A DNA stretch of 39,969 bases from an uncultured Flavobacteriaceae bacterium (GCA_938073895.1 CALJFB010000048.1:1-39969), one strand, 5' to 3'; shown: positions 8,409-16,373, counted from the stretch's first letter. Notes: generated by a model from the sequence alone, not told the origin. A program made the numbers and translations.

Positions 8409-10508
8409 ATGACAACAAAACTAACCTCATCAATCTTAGGCGCATCATTATTACTAACATTTAGTTGTAAAAACGATGTTAAAACAGATGTAAAACAAGA
8501 CGTTGCAGAAAGTATTACTGTACCAGGAATTAACTTGGATTATATGGATAAATCCGTAAAACCAAACGACGATTTTTTTAAATACGTAAACGGAAAATGG
8601 ATAGAAAACAACGAAATTCCAGACGATAGATCACGTTGGGGAAGTTTTGACGAGTTAAGACAAATGACAGACGAAGATGCTTTAAGCATTCTAAAATCTG
8701 CAATGGGAACAAATAACGATTTAGAAAAAATAAATGTTATTCCTGGATCAGATCAAGAAAAAGCGGTTTTCTTATTCCAAACCATAATGGATACGGTTTC
8801 TAGAAATAAGCAAGGTATAAATCCAATAAAACCTTACTTAACTAAAATAGATGCTATTAAAAATTTAAACGATTTACAAACCTATTTAATAGAAATGGAG
8901 CCAAAAGGTGGCGCACAATTTTTTGGATTTGGAGTAGGATCAGATGCAAAAGACAGTAATAAAAATGTAGCGTATTTAGGCACAAGTCGTTTAGGTTTAC
9001 CAGACAGAGATTATTATGTAAAAAACGATGAAGATTCTAAAGAAAAGCGCCAAAAATATGTAGCTCACGTATCTAGAATGTTACAATTTTTAGGAGATTC
9101 TGAAACTGAAGCTACAACACAAGCTAAAGAAATTTTAGCATTCGAAACAAAATTAGCAACACCAAAATTAGATAAAGTAGACTTACGAGACGATCGTAAA
9201 ACCTATAATCCAACTGCAATAACAGATTTACAAAAAATGGTTCCTGCTATAAATTGGGATGCTTACTTTAAAGGTATTGGGGTAAAACAATTAGATACTG
9301 TAATTGTATCTCAACCAAAATATTTAAAAGCTGTAAATTCTATTTTACAAGAAGGAAATGTTAGCACCTGGAAATCATTTTTACGTTGGTCTGCATTTAA
9401 TAAAGCTGCCGGAAAATTAAGTACAGAAATAGAAAAAGCCAATTGGGATTTTTATAGTAAAACTTTAGGTGGTGCTAAAAAACAAAGACCATTAGAAGAA
9501 CGTGCTTTAGGAACTTTAAATTGGACTATTGGAGAAGCTTTAGGAAAATTATATGTAGATAAAATGTTCCCTGAAGAAGCTAAAATTAAAGCCGAAAAAA
9601 TGATTAAAAACGTAATTCTTGCGTTCGAAGGTCGTATTAATAAGTTAGAATGGATGAGTGCAGAAACAAAACAAAAAGCCATAGAAAAACTTAAAGCAAC
9701 AACTGTAAAAATTGCATATCCAGATAAATGGAAAGACTATTCTAAACTAGAAGTTGCTAGTATAGAAAATGGTGGAACTTATTTAAATAATATGCTAAAT
9801 GCTACTAAATGGGATTTTAAAAAGGATTTAAATAAATTAGGAAATCCTGTAGATAAATCAGAATGGGGAATGGCACCACAAATTGTTAATGCCTATTTTA
9901 ATCCAAGTTATAACGAAATTGTTTTTCCTGCTGCTATTTTACAACCACCATTTTATAATTATACCGCAGACAATGCTGTTAATTATGGTGGAATAGGAGC
10001 TGTAATTGGTCACGAAATTTCTCATAGTTTCGACGATTCTGGAGCTAGATACGACAAAAATGGAAACCTTAATAATTGGTGGACAGACAAAGATTTAGAG
10101 CAATTTGAAGGATTAAGTCTAGATTTAGCAAACCAATATAGTGCTATAGAAGTTTTACCAGGTGTAAATATTAATGGGAAATTTACTTTAGGCGAAAACA
10201 TTGGAGATCTTGGTGGTGTTTTAGCTGCTTATGATGCTATGCAGATGAGTTTTAAAGAAGATGGAAGACCAGAAAATATAGATGGTTTTACTGCAGAACA
10301 ACGTTTCTTTATGAGTTGGGCAACTGTTTGGCGTACAAAAATGAGAGACGATGCACTTAAAAATAAAATTAAAACAGATCCGCATTCTCCAGGAATGACA
10401 CGTGCTGTACAACCTTTATTAAATATAGATGCTTTTTACAAAGCATTTAATATTAAAGCAGGCGATAAAATGTACATTGCTCCAGAAGATCGTGTTAGAA
10501 TTTGGTAG
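8409..10508 (+). CDS. M13 (neprilysin/PepO-like) zinc metallopeptidase, lipoprotein
   Basis: This 699-residue protein has a lipoprotein signal (LLLTFSC, Cys20). It carries the full M13 layout: an N-terminal domain opening with DDFFKYVNGKW, then the catalytic domain with NAYFNPSYNEIVFPA, the zinc motif HEISH (His at ~535 and 539) and the third ligand in ENIGDLGG (~596). The C-terminal DAFYKAFNIK and terminal RVRIW are typical of the family. Family members cut short peptides; a bacterial lipoprotein form would act in the periplasm or at the surface. Length matches the usual ~670-700. It stands alone, between two hairpin terminators. A near-consensus -7 box (AAACTTTG) lies at 8384-8391. Confidence 0.93.
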   Translation: MTTKLTSSILGASLLLTFSCKNDVKTDVKQDVAESITVPGINLDYMDKSVKPNDDFFKYVNGKWIENNEIPDDRSRWGSFDELRQMTDEDALSILKSAMGTNNDLEKINVIPGSDQEKAVFLFQTIMDTVSRNKQGINPIKPYLTKIDAIKNLNDLQTYLIEMEPKGGAQFFGFGVGSDAKDSNKNVAYLGTSRLGLPDRDYYVKNDEDSKEKRQKYVAHVSRMLQFLGDSETEATTQAKEILAFETKLATPKLDKVDLRDDRKTYNPTAITDLQKMVPAINWDAYFKGIGVKQLDTVIVSQPKYLKAVNSILQEGNVSTWKSFLRWSAFNKAAGKLSTEIEKANWDFYSKTLGGAKKQRPLEERALGTLNWTIGEALGKLYVDKMFPEEAKIKAEKMIKNVILAFEGRINKLEWMSAETKQKAIEKLKATTVKIAYPDKWKDYSKLEVASIENGGTYLNNMLNATKWDFKKDLNKLGNPVDKSEWGMAPQIVNAYFNPSYNEIVFPAAILQPPFYNYTADNAVNYGGIGAVIGHEISHSFDDSGARYDKNGNLNNWWTDKDLEQFEGLSLDLANQYSAIEVLPGVNINGKFTLGENIGDLGGVLAAYDAMQMSFKEDGRPENIDGFTAEQRFFMSWATVWRTKMRDDALKNKIKTDPHSPGMTRAVQPLLNIDAFYKAFNIKAGDKMYIAPEDRVRIW

Positions 10509-10584
10509 AATTCTTTAAATAAGAAATTTGTATAACTATTTAATTAAAATAATTTTACAACTTAGTTTTACAATTTAAAATAAT

Positions 10585-10620
10585 AAACCCTAATTAGTTA
10601 ATTCTAATTAGGGTTTTATT
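10585..10620. terminator. Shared terminator between convergent genes
   Basis: A 13-bp perfect stem (10585-10597 with 10604-10616, core AAACCCTAATTAG) has a 6-nt loop and a T-rich tail. It lies between the convergent M13 peptidase and the zinc-ribbon gene, immediately next to the latter's stop codon, and could serve both. Confidence 0.75.
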
Positions 10621-10968
10621 TTACTCTCTTTTTACTAAAGCTAAAAAATCGTTTTCTAAGGGTAAATAACCTTGGTTATAAACAAAGTAATATATTGTTC
10701 CGGCTTTGGTTGTATAAATGCTTGTAAATAGGTTAAAATCGAATCCAAGCTGTAATAACTTACTTCTTGTGGTTTTAGTTTTCTGTTCTGGATTTAATTG
10801 TTCTAAAATGCGCCAGTTTTTTCGTAATTTATTATTAGTGTTTCTAATTAAATTAACGGAATCCTTATTAATTCTATTGTTAGATGTATTTCTGCACGCA
10901 TCGCTACAAAATTTTTTATCTATTCTTCCAATAATTCTATCGCCACATTCTGGACACGTTTTTTGCAT
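10621..10968 (-). CDS. Small zinc-ribbon protein of unknown function
   Basis: This 115-residue protein starts with a zinc-ribbon: CPEC at residues 4-7 and CSDAC further on in KKFCSDACRNTSNN, four cysteines that could hold one zinc. The rest is basic and helical, then ends with a short beta-rich tail (GTIYYFVYNQGYLPLEN). I recall similar conserved hypothetical proteins in flavobacteria but no assigned function. Nucleic-acid binding is plausible given the basic, Asn-rich middle. The start ATG at 10968 is supported by the first cysteine pair lying only four residues in. It is monocistronic and convergent with the M13 peptidase gene. Confidence 0.75.
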   Translation of the reverse strand: MQKTCPECGDRIIGRIDKKFCSDACRNTSNNRINKDSVNLIRNTNNKLRKNWRILEQLNPEQKTKTTRSKLLQLGFDFNLFTSIYTTKAGTIYYFVYNQGYLPLENDFLALVKRE

Positions 10969-11337
10969 AGTCTAAATTCTATTAATATTTAAATATACAA
11001 AATCTAAAACACAGTTTAAAAGTTTAAAATAATCTAACTTTTTTTAGTAAAAGTAAATGCTATGATAGAAGTAGAGCAAGTGTTTTTTTTATTAGAGCAA
11101 TCTACTTCTAATACTAAACCTAGATATAATTTTAAACTAATTACAGACTTAAAAAAAGTTAATTAAAGACTACTATTTTAATTAAATAACTTTTTTTTTG
11201 TATGATTAGTGGTGTGTTCAAGCAACTAATTTAGCAAATAAACACGTGCCAAGAAAGTCCCAAAAGACTTTCGTAAATTGGCTAAAACCAGTAATTAATT
11301 TTACACGTTGTTGTGCTTAGTGCTTTTACGTTTTTAT
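10969..11337. other. 369-bp intergenic stretch without a convincing gene
   Basis: The left half is AT-rich. It contains a 34-codon open frame at 11062-11166 that I do not regard as a gene. The right half holds the palindromic element listed separately at 11211-11320. Confidence 0.6.
11211..11320. repeat. Palindromic, cassette-end-like element downstream of the serine hydrolase gene
   Basis: Nested inverted repeats: GAAAGTC (11253-11259) with GACTTTC (11266-11272); GCCAA (11248-11252) with TTGGC (11278-11282), leaving a 5-nt bulge; and an outer arm AAGCAAC (11220-11226) with GTTGTGCTT (11310-11318) if two bases bulge out. The stretch is richer in G+C than its surroundings and starts 20 bp past the stop of the serine hydrolase gene. 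The shape recalls integron attC-like or other mobile palindromic repeats, but I cannot confirm membership of a family. Confidence 0.5.
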
Positions 11338-12498
11338 TTACAATTCGATATTATTTAGTTTCATAAAAGACAATAATATTTCATTGTATAATGCTCCTCC
11401 GTTATCTGAATTAGTCAAAATAACTATTCCTGTTTTTCTTTTGTAAAAATCAACCATAATACTTCTAAATCCTCCGGGATTTGAACCAGTATGAAAATAA
11501 AATAAATTTTGTCCGGTTCCTTTTAGCATTAGACCGAGACCGAATTCTCCAGCACTCCACTTTATTACTGGTTTTAACATTTCCCTCGCATTTTTATTTG
11601 ATATAAAACCGCCATTATAATCATAAGAGTTTTCAATTGCTAAACAAAATATTGATAAATCTGAAGGTGTTGACCATAATCCAGCCGCTGATAATTCGGG
11701 GTAGACCAACCAATCTTCTTTATGAGAAATCCCAGCTTTATCATGAGCAGAGCTTACATTATCGTATGGAAATTGATTAAATGTGCTATTTTTCATTTTT
11801 AGCGGTTCAAATACTTTATTTTTAAAATATTCTTGAAATGATAAATCTGTTACATTTTCGACTAGTAACTGCAAAATTGTATAACCGCCACCTGAATAAG
11901 AAAATTTTGTTCCAGCGATGGTATCTAATTTAATTTTGGCAGTATTTCCTTGACCATTTAAAACTTGAACCGTCGTAGGTATTTTTTCTGACTTTGAATA
12001 TCCTTTAAATCCACTTAAATTAATTCCACCAGTATGGCTCAATAGTTTTCTTATCGTTACCTTGCTGGTATCTGAAAATTTGGCGTAGTCAATTTTCCAA
12101 TTTTTTAAGTATTGATTAATATCTTTATCTATATCCAGATTATGATCTTCTACTAACTTGATAATCCCTAACGAGGTAACAGCTTTACTAATTGAAGCAA
12201 CTTGAAATTTTGTATTTGAATTCGTCTCTTTTTCGGTATCTGTATCAAGCAAACCATATCCTTTTTGCCAAATAATTTTACCATCATCAAATATTGCTAC
12301 ACTTACACCAGGAACCTTATAGAATTCCATTCTCTCATTAATTGATTGACCAGTATTTGTCGAATCATTATAGTTGAGTCCGTTTTCAAATGATGAATAA
12401 TCTTTTTTGATAGTTTTTGATTCTTCGGACTTAATAATATTTTGTTTACATCCAAAAAGGACTGAAAGTATTAAAATAATAAAGAGATATTTATTCAT
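11338..12498 (-). CDS. Serine hydrolase, class C beta-lactamase/penicillin-binding-protein-like lipoprotein
   Basis: This 386-residue protein has a lipoprotein signal ending LFGC (Cys17). The catalytic motifs of the beta-lactamase family (PF00144) are visible: SISK (Ser102, Lys105) in FQVASISKAVTSL, Tyr201 in YSGGGYTILQ, and HTGSNPGGFRS in place of the KTG motif. Relatives include esterases, D-aminopeptidases, beta-lactamases and peptidoglycan-processing enzymes, so the substrate is undetermined and antibiotic resistance should not be assumed. It would act in the periplasm or on the surface. Codon use looks somewhat less AT-biased than its neighbours, and a palindromic element follows the gene; together these hint at acquisition, but this is an impression, not a measurement. 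Confidence 0.88.
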   Translation of the reverse strand: MNKYLFIILILSVLFGCKQNIIKSEESKTIKKDYSSFENGLNYNDSTNTGQSINERMEFYKVPGVSVAIFDDGKIIWQKGYGLLDTDTEKETNSNTKFQVASISKAVTSLGIIKLVEDHNLDIDKDINQYLKNWKIDYAKFSDTSKVTIRKLLSHTGGINLSGFKGYSKSEKIPTTVQVLNGQGNTAKIKLDTIAGTKFSYSGGGYTILQLLVENVTDLSFQEYFKNKVFEPLKMKNSTFNQFPYDNVSSAHDKAGISHKEDWLVYPELSAAGLWSTPSDLSIFCLAIENSYDYNGGFISNKNAREMLKPVIKWSAGEFGLGLMLKGTGQNLFYFHTGSNPGGFRSIMVDFYKRKTGIVILTNSDNGGALYNEILLSFMKLNNIEL

Positions 12499-12576
12499 TG
12501 TTAACTTTTTGTAGTTTAAATTAAAAAGACGGGTATTTTCATATTTTGTTTCAATTTTGGTGTATTAAGCTCAACT

Positions 12577-13080
12577 TTAATACAAAGTAACACCAAATTT
12601 TTCTGAAAGCAGCAAATCTAATTCCGTTAGTTCTGTTTTTAATTCAAGATGTTTTGCAGTAATTGTAGCATCTAATTCTTTACGTTTAAATACTTTTTTA
12701 AGCTCTACCATTTTAAAATAAAACGAATCAGATTTAAGCTCAAAATCTAAATTAACTAACTTTTTTTCTATAGAAAAGCGTAACTTTTTAACGTTATTAA
12801 CAATATCTAAAGCTGTGTTAAATTCTAAAGTTTTATTTTCTACAGATTCTAAAAGAGCACATTCAAATTTCCCACATTGTCTTGGTCTGTCTTCATAAAT
12901 AGTACAACCATTACAATATTTTTTACAAGGCTGAAGAAAAAATCCATTACCAGTTTCATCTTCAATCTCCATTATTTTTTTTAATCTAGGCAATTCTTCA
13001 TTATCAAGCTCCACAAAACCAATTAAAGTTCCGTTGCAACAAATACCACAAGGCAAACAAATATTAGTAGAATCGCTCAT
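12577..13080 (-). CDS. YkgJ-family cysteine-cluster protein (putative Zn/Fe-binding)
   Basis: This 167-residue protein has the N-terminal CxxCxxCC motif (Cys8, 11, 14, 15 in CLPCGICC) and the later cysteines in QPCKKYCNGCTIYEDRPRQCGKFEC, which define the YkgJ/PF03692 family. Members bind a metal, possibly an Fe-S centre or zinc; no reaction is firmly established. The C-terminal ~70 residues are helical and charged. It stands 78 bp upstream of the serine hydrolase gene on the same strand and diverges from ssb. Cytoplasmic, with no signal peptide. Confidence 0.85.
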   Translation of the reverse strand: MSDSTNICLPCGICCNGTLIGFVELDNEELPRLKKIMEIEDETGNGFFLQPCKKYCNGCTIYEDRPRQCGKFECALLESVENKTLEFNTALDIVNNVKKLRFSIEKKLVNLDFELKSDSFYFKMVELKKVFKRKELDATITAKHLELKTELTELDLLLSEKFGVTLY

Positions 13081-13268
13081 AAAATTTTAAGTAATAAAAT
13101 TATTTTTTTAGAAATGTAGCTTAAATTTAATAAGTAGACGTTTATATTATATAAAATTCTAAAAAATAAAAATTATAGTTTTCTAATAAAATCAATACTA
13201 TAACCGACAACAAACATTTATAAACGATACTAAATACGTAACAACCGACTAAAACTACAATGCCTTCT

Positions 13269-13276
13269 CATCTTTG
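13269..13276 (+). promoter_or_regulatory. Near-consensus -7 box for ssb
   Basis: CATCTTTG differs from TAnnTTTG at one base and lies 48 bp upstream of the ssb ATG. Moderate support only. Confidence 0.35.
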
Positions 13277-13324
13277 CAGTGTTGAATAGAACTAATGACA
13301 TTCAATATATAAAAACCTTATCTT

Positions 13325-13660
13325 ATGAATACGTTAAGAAACAAAGTACAGTTAATTGGTAATTTAGGAAATGCACCAGAAGTTAAAAATTTAGAGTCTG
13401 GTAAAAAAGTAGTAAACTTTACAATGGCTACAAACGAGAGTTATAAAAATTCTAAAGGCGAAAAAATTATAGATACACAATGGCATAATATAGTAGCTTG
13501 GGGAAAAACAGCCGATTTAATAGAAAAATACGTCTCTAAAGGACAAGAAATTGCAATAGAAGGTAAACTAACCTCAAGAAGTTACGATACAAAAGAAGGT
13601 ATTAAACGTTATATTACAGAGATTGTTTGTAACGAAGTTGTAATGTTTAGTAAATCTTAA
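13325..13660 (+). CDS. ssb: Single-stranded DNA-binding protein, short form
   Basis: This 111-residue OB-fold protein has typical SSB landmarks: NKVQLIGNLG at the start, FTMATNESYKN, QWHNIVAWGKTADLIEKYVSKGQEIAIEGKLTSRSY, and YITEIVCNEVVMF. It ends directly after the OB fold with FSKS. It thus lacks the disordered linker and the acidic DDxPF-type tail through which canonical SSBs recruit partner proteins. This suggests a second, full-length SSB elsewhere and a special role here, such as recombination or competence, but that is inference. It is monocistronic and followed by a terminator and a long non-coding region. Confidence 0.9.
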   Translation: MNTLRNKVQLIGNLGNAPEVKNLESGKKVVNFTMATNESYKNSKGEKIIDTQWHNIVAWGKTADLIEKYVSKGQEIAIEGKLTSRSYDTKEGIKRYITEIVCNEVVMFSKS

Positions 13661-13681
13661 AAAATTAAAAAAAATAAATTA

Positions 13682-13721
13682 AAAAAGCATTAAGAGTTCT
13701 AAACTATTTTTAATGCTTTTT
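13682..13721 (+). terminator. Intrinsic terminator after ssb
   Basis: AAAAAGCATTA (13682-13692) pairs with TAATGCTTTTT (13711-13721); the stem ends in a T run. It begins 22 bp after the ssb stop codon. Confidence 0.75.
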
Positions 13722-14394
13722 AAGTTTATAATATATACAAGGTTTATAGTTTCAATATATTTTTAAACTAAAAAGAAAATCACTTTTATATAAATTAAGA
13801 AGAACATAAATAATCTATTAATTTTTTTTAAAAAGAACTCTATTTTAATATTTAAAGTCAGTTTTCAAAGTTATTCACATATATATAATATATAATTTAC
13901 TTTTCTTTTAAATTTAAAAAAACAATGTCTATTATTATTGCTTGTTAATAGCGGTATAACTTTTTTAACAATTACTTGTTTTAAAAGTTATGGGTTAACT
14001 CTTATCAAGAAATTAACACGTCTTTTTATACTTAAAGTGCTTAAAACTAATAGTATTGCAAAAGCTATTAACAGTTGTTAATAACCTTAACTAACAACTA
14101 ATTTTTAATAAGTATTTTTCTAAATCTATCTTATAAGTAGCTAAATTAAGTCTAACAACTTCACTAAAATTTTAGGCTAACTTTTTAGGTTTTAAACATT
14201 CACTTTTTGATTGGAATTTTTAATTTAAAATCCTAATAAAACTTTTAAAAAACCATCAAGACTTATTAACAAGTAATCAAAAACATAAATTAGACTTATT
14301 AACAATCCTTTTAAGGATACTGATTACTAGCTGCTAAATTAAAATTCCTATTTAACTAATTCTATTTAATAGACTTATACTTATTAGTAATTGT

Positions 14395-14402
14395 TATTTT
14401 TG
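14395..14402 (+). promoter_or_regulatory. Bacteroidota -7 box for rpiB
   Basis: TATTTTTG matches TAnnTTTG. It lies 60 bp upstream of the rpiB ATG and immediately before a TGTTAATAA copy. Confidence 0.45.
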
Positions 14403-14421
14403 TTGTTAATAACCTTAACTA

Positions 14422-14446
14422 TTAAATGCCATTTAAAGGCATTTAA
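14422..14446 (+). promoter_or_regulatory. Hairpin in the rpiB leader
   Basis: TTAAATGCC (14422-14430) pairs with GGCATTTAA (14438-14446) around a 7-nt loop, ending 16 nt before the rpiB ATG. It could affect translation; no T run follows, so it is not a plain terminator. Confidence 0.4.
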
Positions 14447-14462
14447 AAAAACATACTATATT

Positions 14463-14894
14463 ATGACTATTTCTATAGGAAACGATCACGCAGGTACAGA
14501 TTACAAACAAGCTATTGTAAAACAATTAGAAGCAAAAGGTTTTACAATAAATAATTATGGTACAGATAGTTTTGATAGTGTAGATTATCCAGATTTTGCA
14601 CACAAAGTCTCTAAAGATGTAGATGCAAAAAAAGTAGATTTTGGAATTTTAATTTGTGGAAGCGCAAATGGAGTAGCAATGACAGCTAATAAATATGCAA
14701 ATGTTAGAGCAGGATTATGCTGGACAAAAGAAATTGTAGAATTAATAAGACAACACAATAACGCAAATATATTATGTATACCAGCACGTTTTACATCAAT
14801 ACCACAAGCATTAGCAATGGTAGAAACGTTTTTTAATACAGAATTTGAAGGTGGAAGACACCAAAACAGAATAGATAAAATAACTTGTATGTAA
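14463..14894 (+). CDS. rpiB: Ribose-5-phosphate isomerase B
   Basis: This 143-residue protein of the RpiB/LacAB family interconverts ribose 5-phosphate and ribulose 5-phosphate in the pentose phosphate pathway. Visible motifs are GNDHAG (Asp8-His9), DYPDFAHKV, the catalytic-Cys segment ICGSANGVAMTANK (Cys65) and RQHNNANILCIPAR (His98-Asn99). The frame is open further upstream to 14391, but those 24 codons look unlike protein family sequence and overlap the leader hairpin; the ATG at 14463 gives the standard N-terminus. The next gene begins 4 nt after the stop, so the two are likely cotranscribed. Confidence 0.93.
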   Translation: MTISIGNDHAGTDYKQAIVKQLEAKGFTINNYGTDSFDSVDYPDFAHKVSKDVDAKKVDFGILICGSANGVAMTANKYANVRAGLCWTKEIVELIRQHNNANILCIPARFTSIPQALAMVETFFNTEFEGGRHQNRIDKITCM

Positions 14895-14898
14895 TTAC

Positions 14899-15816
14899 AT
14901 GAGTTATTTGCACTCACATAATCACGCTAGTAATCATTCAAATTTACAAGGACGAAACCTCATAATTTCTATCCTATTAAATATTCTTATTACAGTTTGT
15001 CAAGTTATTGGCGGATTATTATCTGGTAGTTTAGCCTTATTAAGCGACGCATTACACAATTTCTCAGATGTAGTTTCATTAATAATAAGTTACATCGCCA
15101 ATAAATTATCAAAACAAAAAGCCTCATTACAAAAAACATTTGGTTACAAACGTGCCGAAGTTTTAGCAGCTTTCATAAACGCATCAACTCTAATAGTTGT
15201 AGCAATTCTATTAATAATAGAAGCTGTAAAAAGATTTCAAAACCCACAACAAATAGAATCCAATCTTGTAATTTGGTTATCGCTTTTAGGAATAATAGCC
15301 AACGGATTAAGCGTATTATTACTTAAAAAAGACGCAAAATCTAACATAAACATTAAAAGTGCTTATCTACATTTATTAACAGATATGTTAGCAAGTGTAG
15401 CCGTATTATTAGGAGGACTTATAATGAAATTTTACCAAATTTTCTGGATAGATAGCGCCTTAACATTTGCCATAGCACTTTATTTAATTTACGTAGGTTA
15501 TTCTTTATTAAAAGAATCTACCAAAGCCATTATGTTATTTACACCAGATTATATAAATATAAAAGATGTGGTAAAAGCAGTTCATAAAATTAAAGACGTT
15601 AAACAATTACACCACATACATATTTGGAATTTATCAGATAACGAATTGCATTTAGAAGCACATTTAGACCTAGAAAAAGACGTTTCTATATCGCAATTTA
15701 ATTACATTTTAGAACAAGTAGAAAACGTTTTAGAACAGCAATTTAAAATAAATCACGTTACCATTCAGCCAGAATATAACAAACCAGATTCTAAAGCAAT
15801 AATAGTACAAGATTAA
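14899..15816 (+). CDS. Cation diffusion facilitator (CzcD/ZitB-like metal efflux)
   Basis: This 305-residue CDF transporter has a His-rich cytosolic N-terminus (HSHNHASNH). Six membrane helices follow (about 18-200) with the paired metal-site motifs HNFSD (53-57) in helix 2 and HLLTD (158-162) in helix 5. A C-terminal cytosolic ferredoxin-like domain contains HHIHIWNLSDNELHLEAHL. CDF proteins of the HxxxD/HxxxD type export Zn2+ (also Co2+/Cd2+) in exchange for protons. It is translationally close (4 nt) to rpiB. No metal regulator gene is adjacent. Confidence 0.92.
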   Translation: MSYLHSHNHASNHSNLQGRNLIISILLNILITVCQVIGGLLSGSLALLSDALHNFSDVVSLIISYIANKLSKQKASLQKTFGYKRAEVLAAFINASTLIVVAILLIIEAVKRFQNPQQIESNLVIWLSLLGIIANGLSVLLLKKDAKSNINIKSAYLHLLTDMLASVAVLLGGLIMKFYQIFWIDSALTFAIALYLIYVGYSLLKESTKAIMLFTPDYINIKDVVKAVHKIKDVKQLHHIHIWNLSDNELHLEAHLDLEKDVSISQFNYILEQVENVLEQQFKINHVTIQPEYNKPDSKAIIVQD

Positions 15817-15826
15817 AATTTGGGCA

Positions 15827-15924
15827 AGTTGTAAACAACCAGGCTATCGGCAGTCGCTTTTTTTGAGAAAAACAAAAAAGAGCTTCAACAAAGCCTCTAT
15901 CCTTCTTGCAAAAAAACAGACACA
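15827..15924. repeat. Probable dispersed non-coding repeat element
   Basis: This short stretch between two plus-strand genes is unlike its AT-rich surroundings. It has GGGCAAG, a small palindrome GTTGTAAACAAC, GGCTATCGGCAGTCGC, a T-rich tract, and AGAGCTTCAACAAAGCC, ending in an A run before the next ATG. From memory it resembles a repeat that recurs between genes in Flavobacteriaceae (GGGC...GGCAGTCGC...), but only one copy is in this window and I could not check. Confidence 0.4.
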
Positions 15925-15926
15925 TT

Positions 15927-16373
15927 ATGTTAGATATACAAGTTAAGACATTTCAAGAATTAACCACAGATCAATTATATAATCTCTTACAATTACGAAG
16001 TCAAGTTTTTGTAGTAGAACAAGATTGTGTATATCAAGATATAGATTATAAAGACCAAAAAGCATTACATATTTTAGGCTTTAAAGATCAAAAAATAGTG
16101 GCTTACACACGTATATTTAAACCAAGAGATTATTTCGAATACTCAAGTATAGGACGCGTAGTAGTTTTAGAAAATCAACGAAAATTTAAATTTGGTTACC
16201 AAATAATGGAAGCATCAATAAAAGCCATAAAAGATCAATTTAAAGAAACCAACATAAAAATTTCGGCACAATGTTACCTAAATAAATTCTATACAAATTT
16301 AGGATTTAAAGCCATTGGAGAAACCTATCTAGAAGACGGAATACCACATATAGCAATGGTTAAACAACAGTAA
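15927..16373 (+). CDS. elaA: ElaA-type GNAT N-acetyltransferase
   Basis: This 148-residue GNAT-fold protein closely follows the ElaA pattern: LYNLLQLRSQVFVVEQDCVYQDID near the N-terminus, ALHILGF, VAYTRIF, the acetyl-CoA region SIGRVVVLENQRKFKFGYQIM, and the end YLEDGIPHIAMVK. The substrate of ElaA is not established. The classical R/QxxGxG/A pyrophosphate loop appears weakened (NQRKFKFGYQ). The frame can be extended to a TTG at 15906, but that runs into the repeat-like leader; the ATG at 15927 gives the family-like start. Confidence 0.88.
   Translation: MLDIQVKTFQELTTDQLYNLLQLRSQVFVVEQDCVYQDIDYKDQKALHILGFKDQKIVAYTRIFKPRDYFEYSSIGRVVVLENQRKFKFGYQIMEASIKAIKDQFKETNIKISAQCYLNKFYTNLGFKAIGETYLEDGIPHIAMVKQQ

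Larger units (their letters stand above)
13722..14462. other. ~740-bp AT-rich non-coding region with repeated TTATTAACA-like 9-mers
   Basis: There is no believable gene. It contains a DnaA-box-like TTATTCACA (13871-13879) next to an AT-only tract (about 13880-13897). TTATTAACA occurs at 14076-14084 and 14404-14412 (minus strand) and at 14263-14271 and 14296-14304 (plus strand); CTATTAACA occurs at 13943-13951 (minus) and 14065-14073 (plus). Two of them form an inverted pair at 14066-14083. A 20-bp direct repeat, GTTGTTAATAACCTTAACTA, is at 14074-14093 and 14402-14421. ATCCTT/AAGGAT forms a palindrome at 14305-14318. The content would suit a multi-site binding region, possibly an origin. Confidence 0.6.

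Noticed and set aside
11062-11166. A 34-codon open frame (MIEVEQVFFLLEQS...) between the zinc-ribbon and serine hydrolase genes
   Set aside because: Short, AT-driven, no family resemblance, no promoter or start context; chance is sufficient. A remnant of a gene is possible but unsupported.
11242-11249. CACGTG in the palindromic element as a third parS site
   Set aside because: Flanks (AACACGTGCC) do not extend the GTTCCACGTGGAAC palindrome.
11338-12498. Beta-lactam resistance role for the serine hydrolase
   Set aside because: The family covers many hydrolases and the third motif is HTG, not the KTG typical of AmpC; resistance cannot be claimed.
14391-14462. Upstream extension of the rpiB frame to 14391
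   Set aside because: The added residues are unlike the family, and the stretch contains the promoter box and a leader hairpin; the ATG at 14463 matches known RpiB N-termini.
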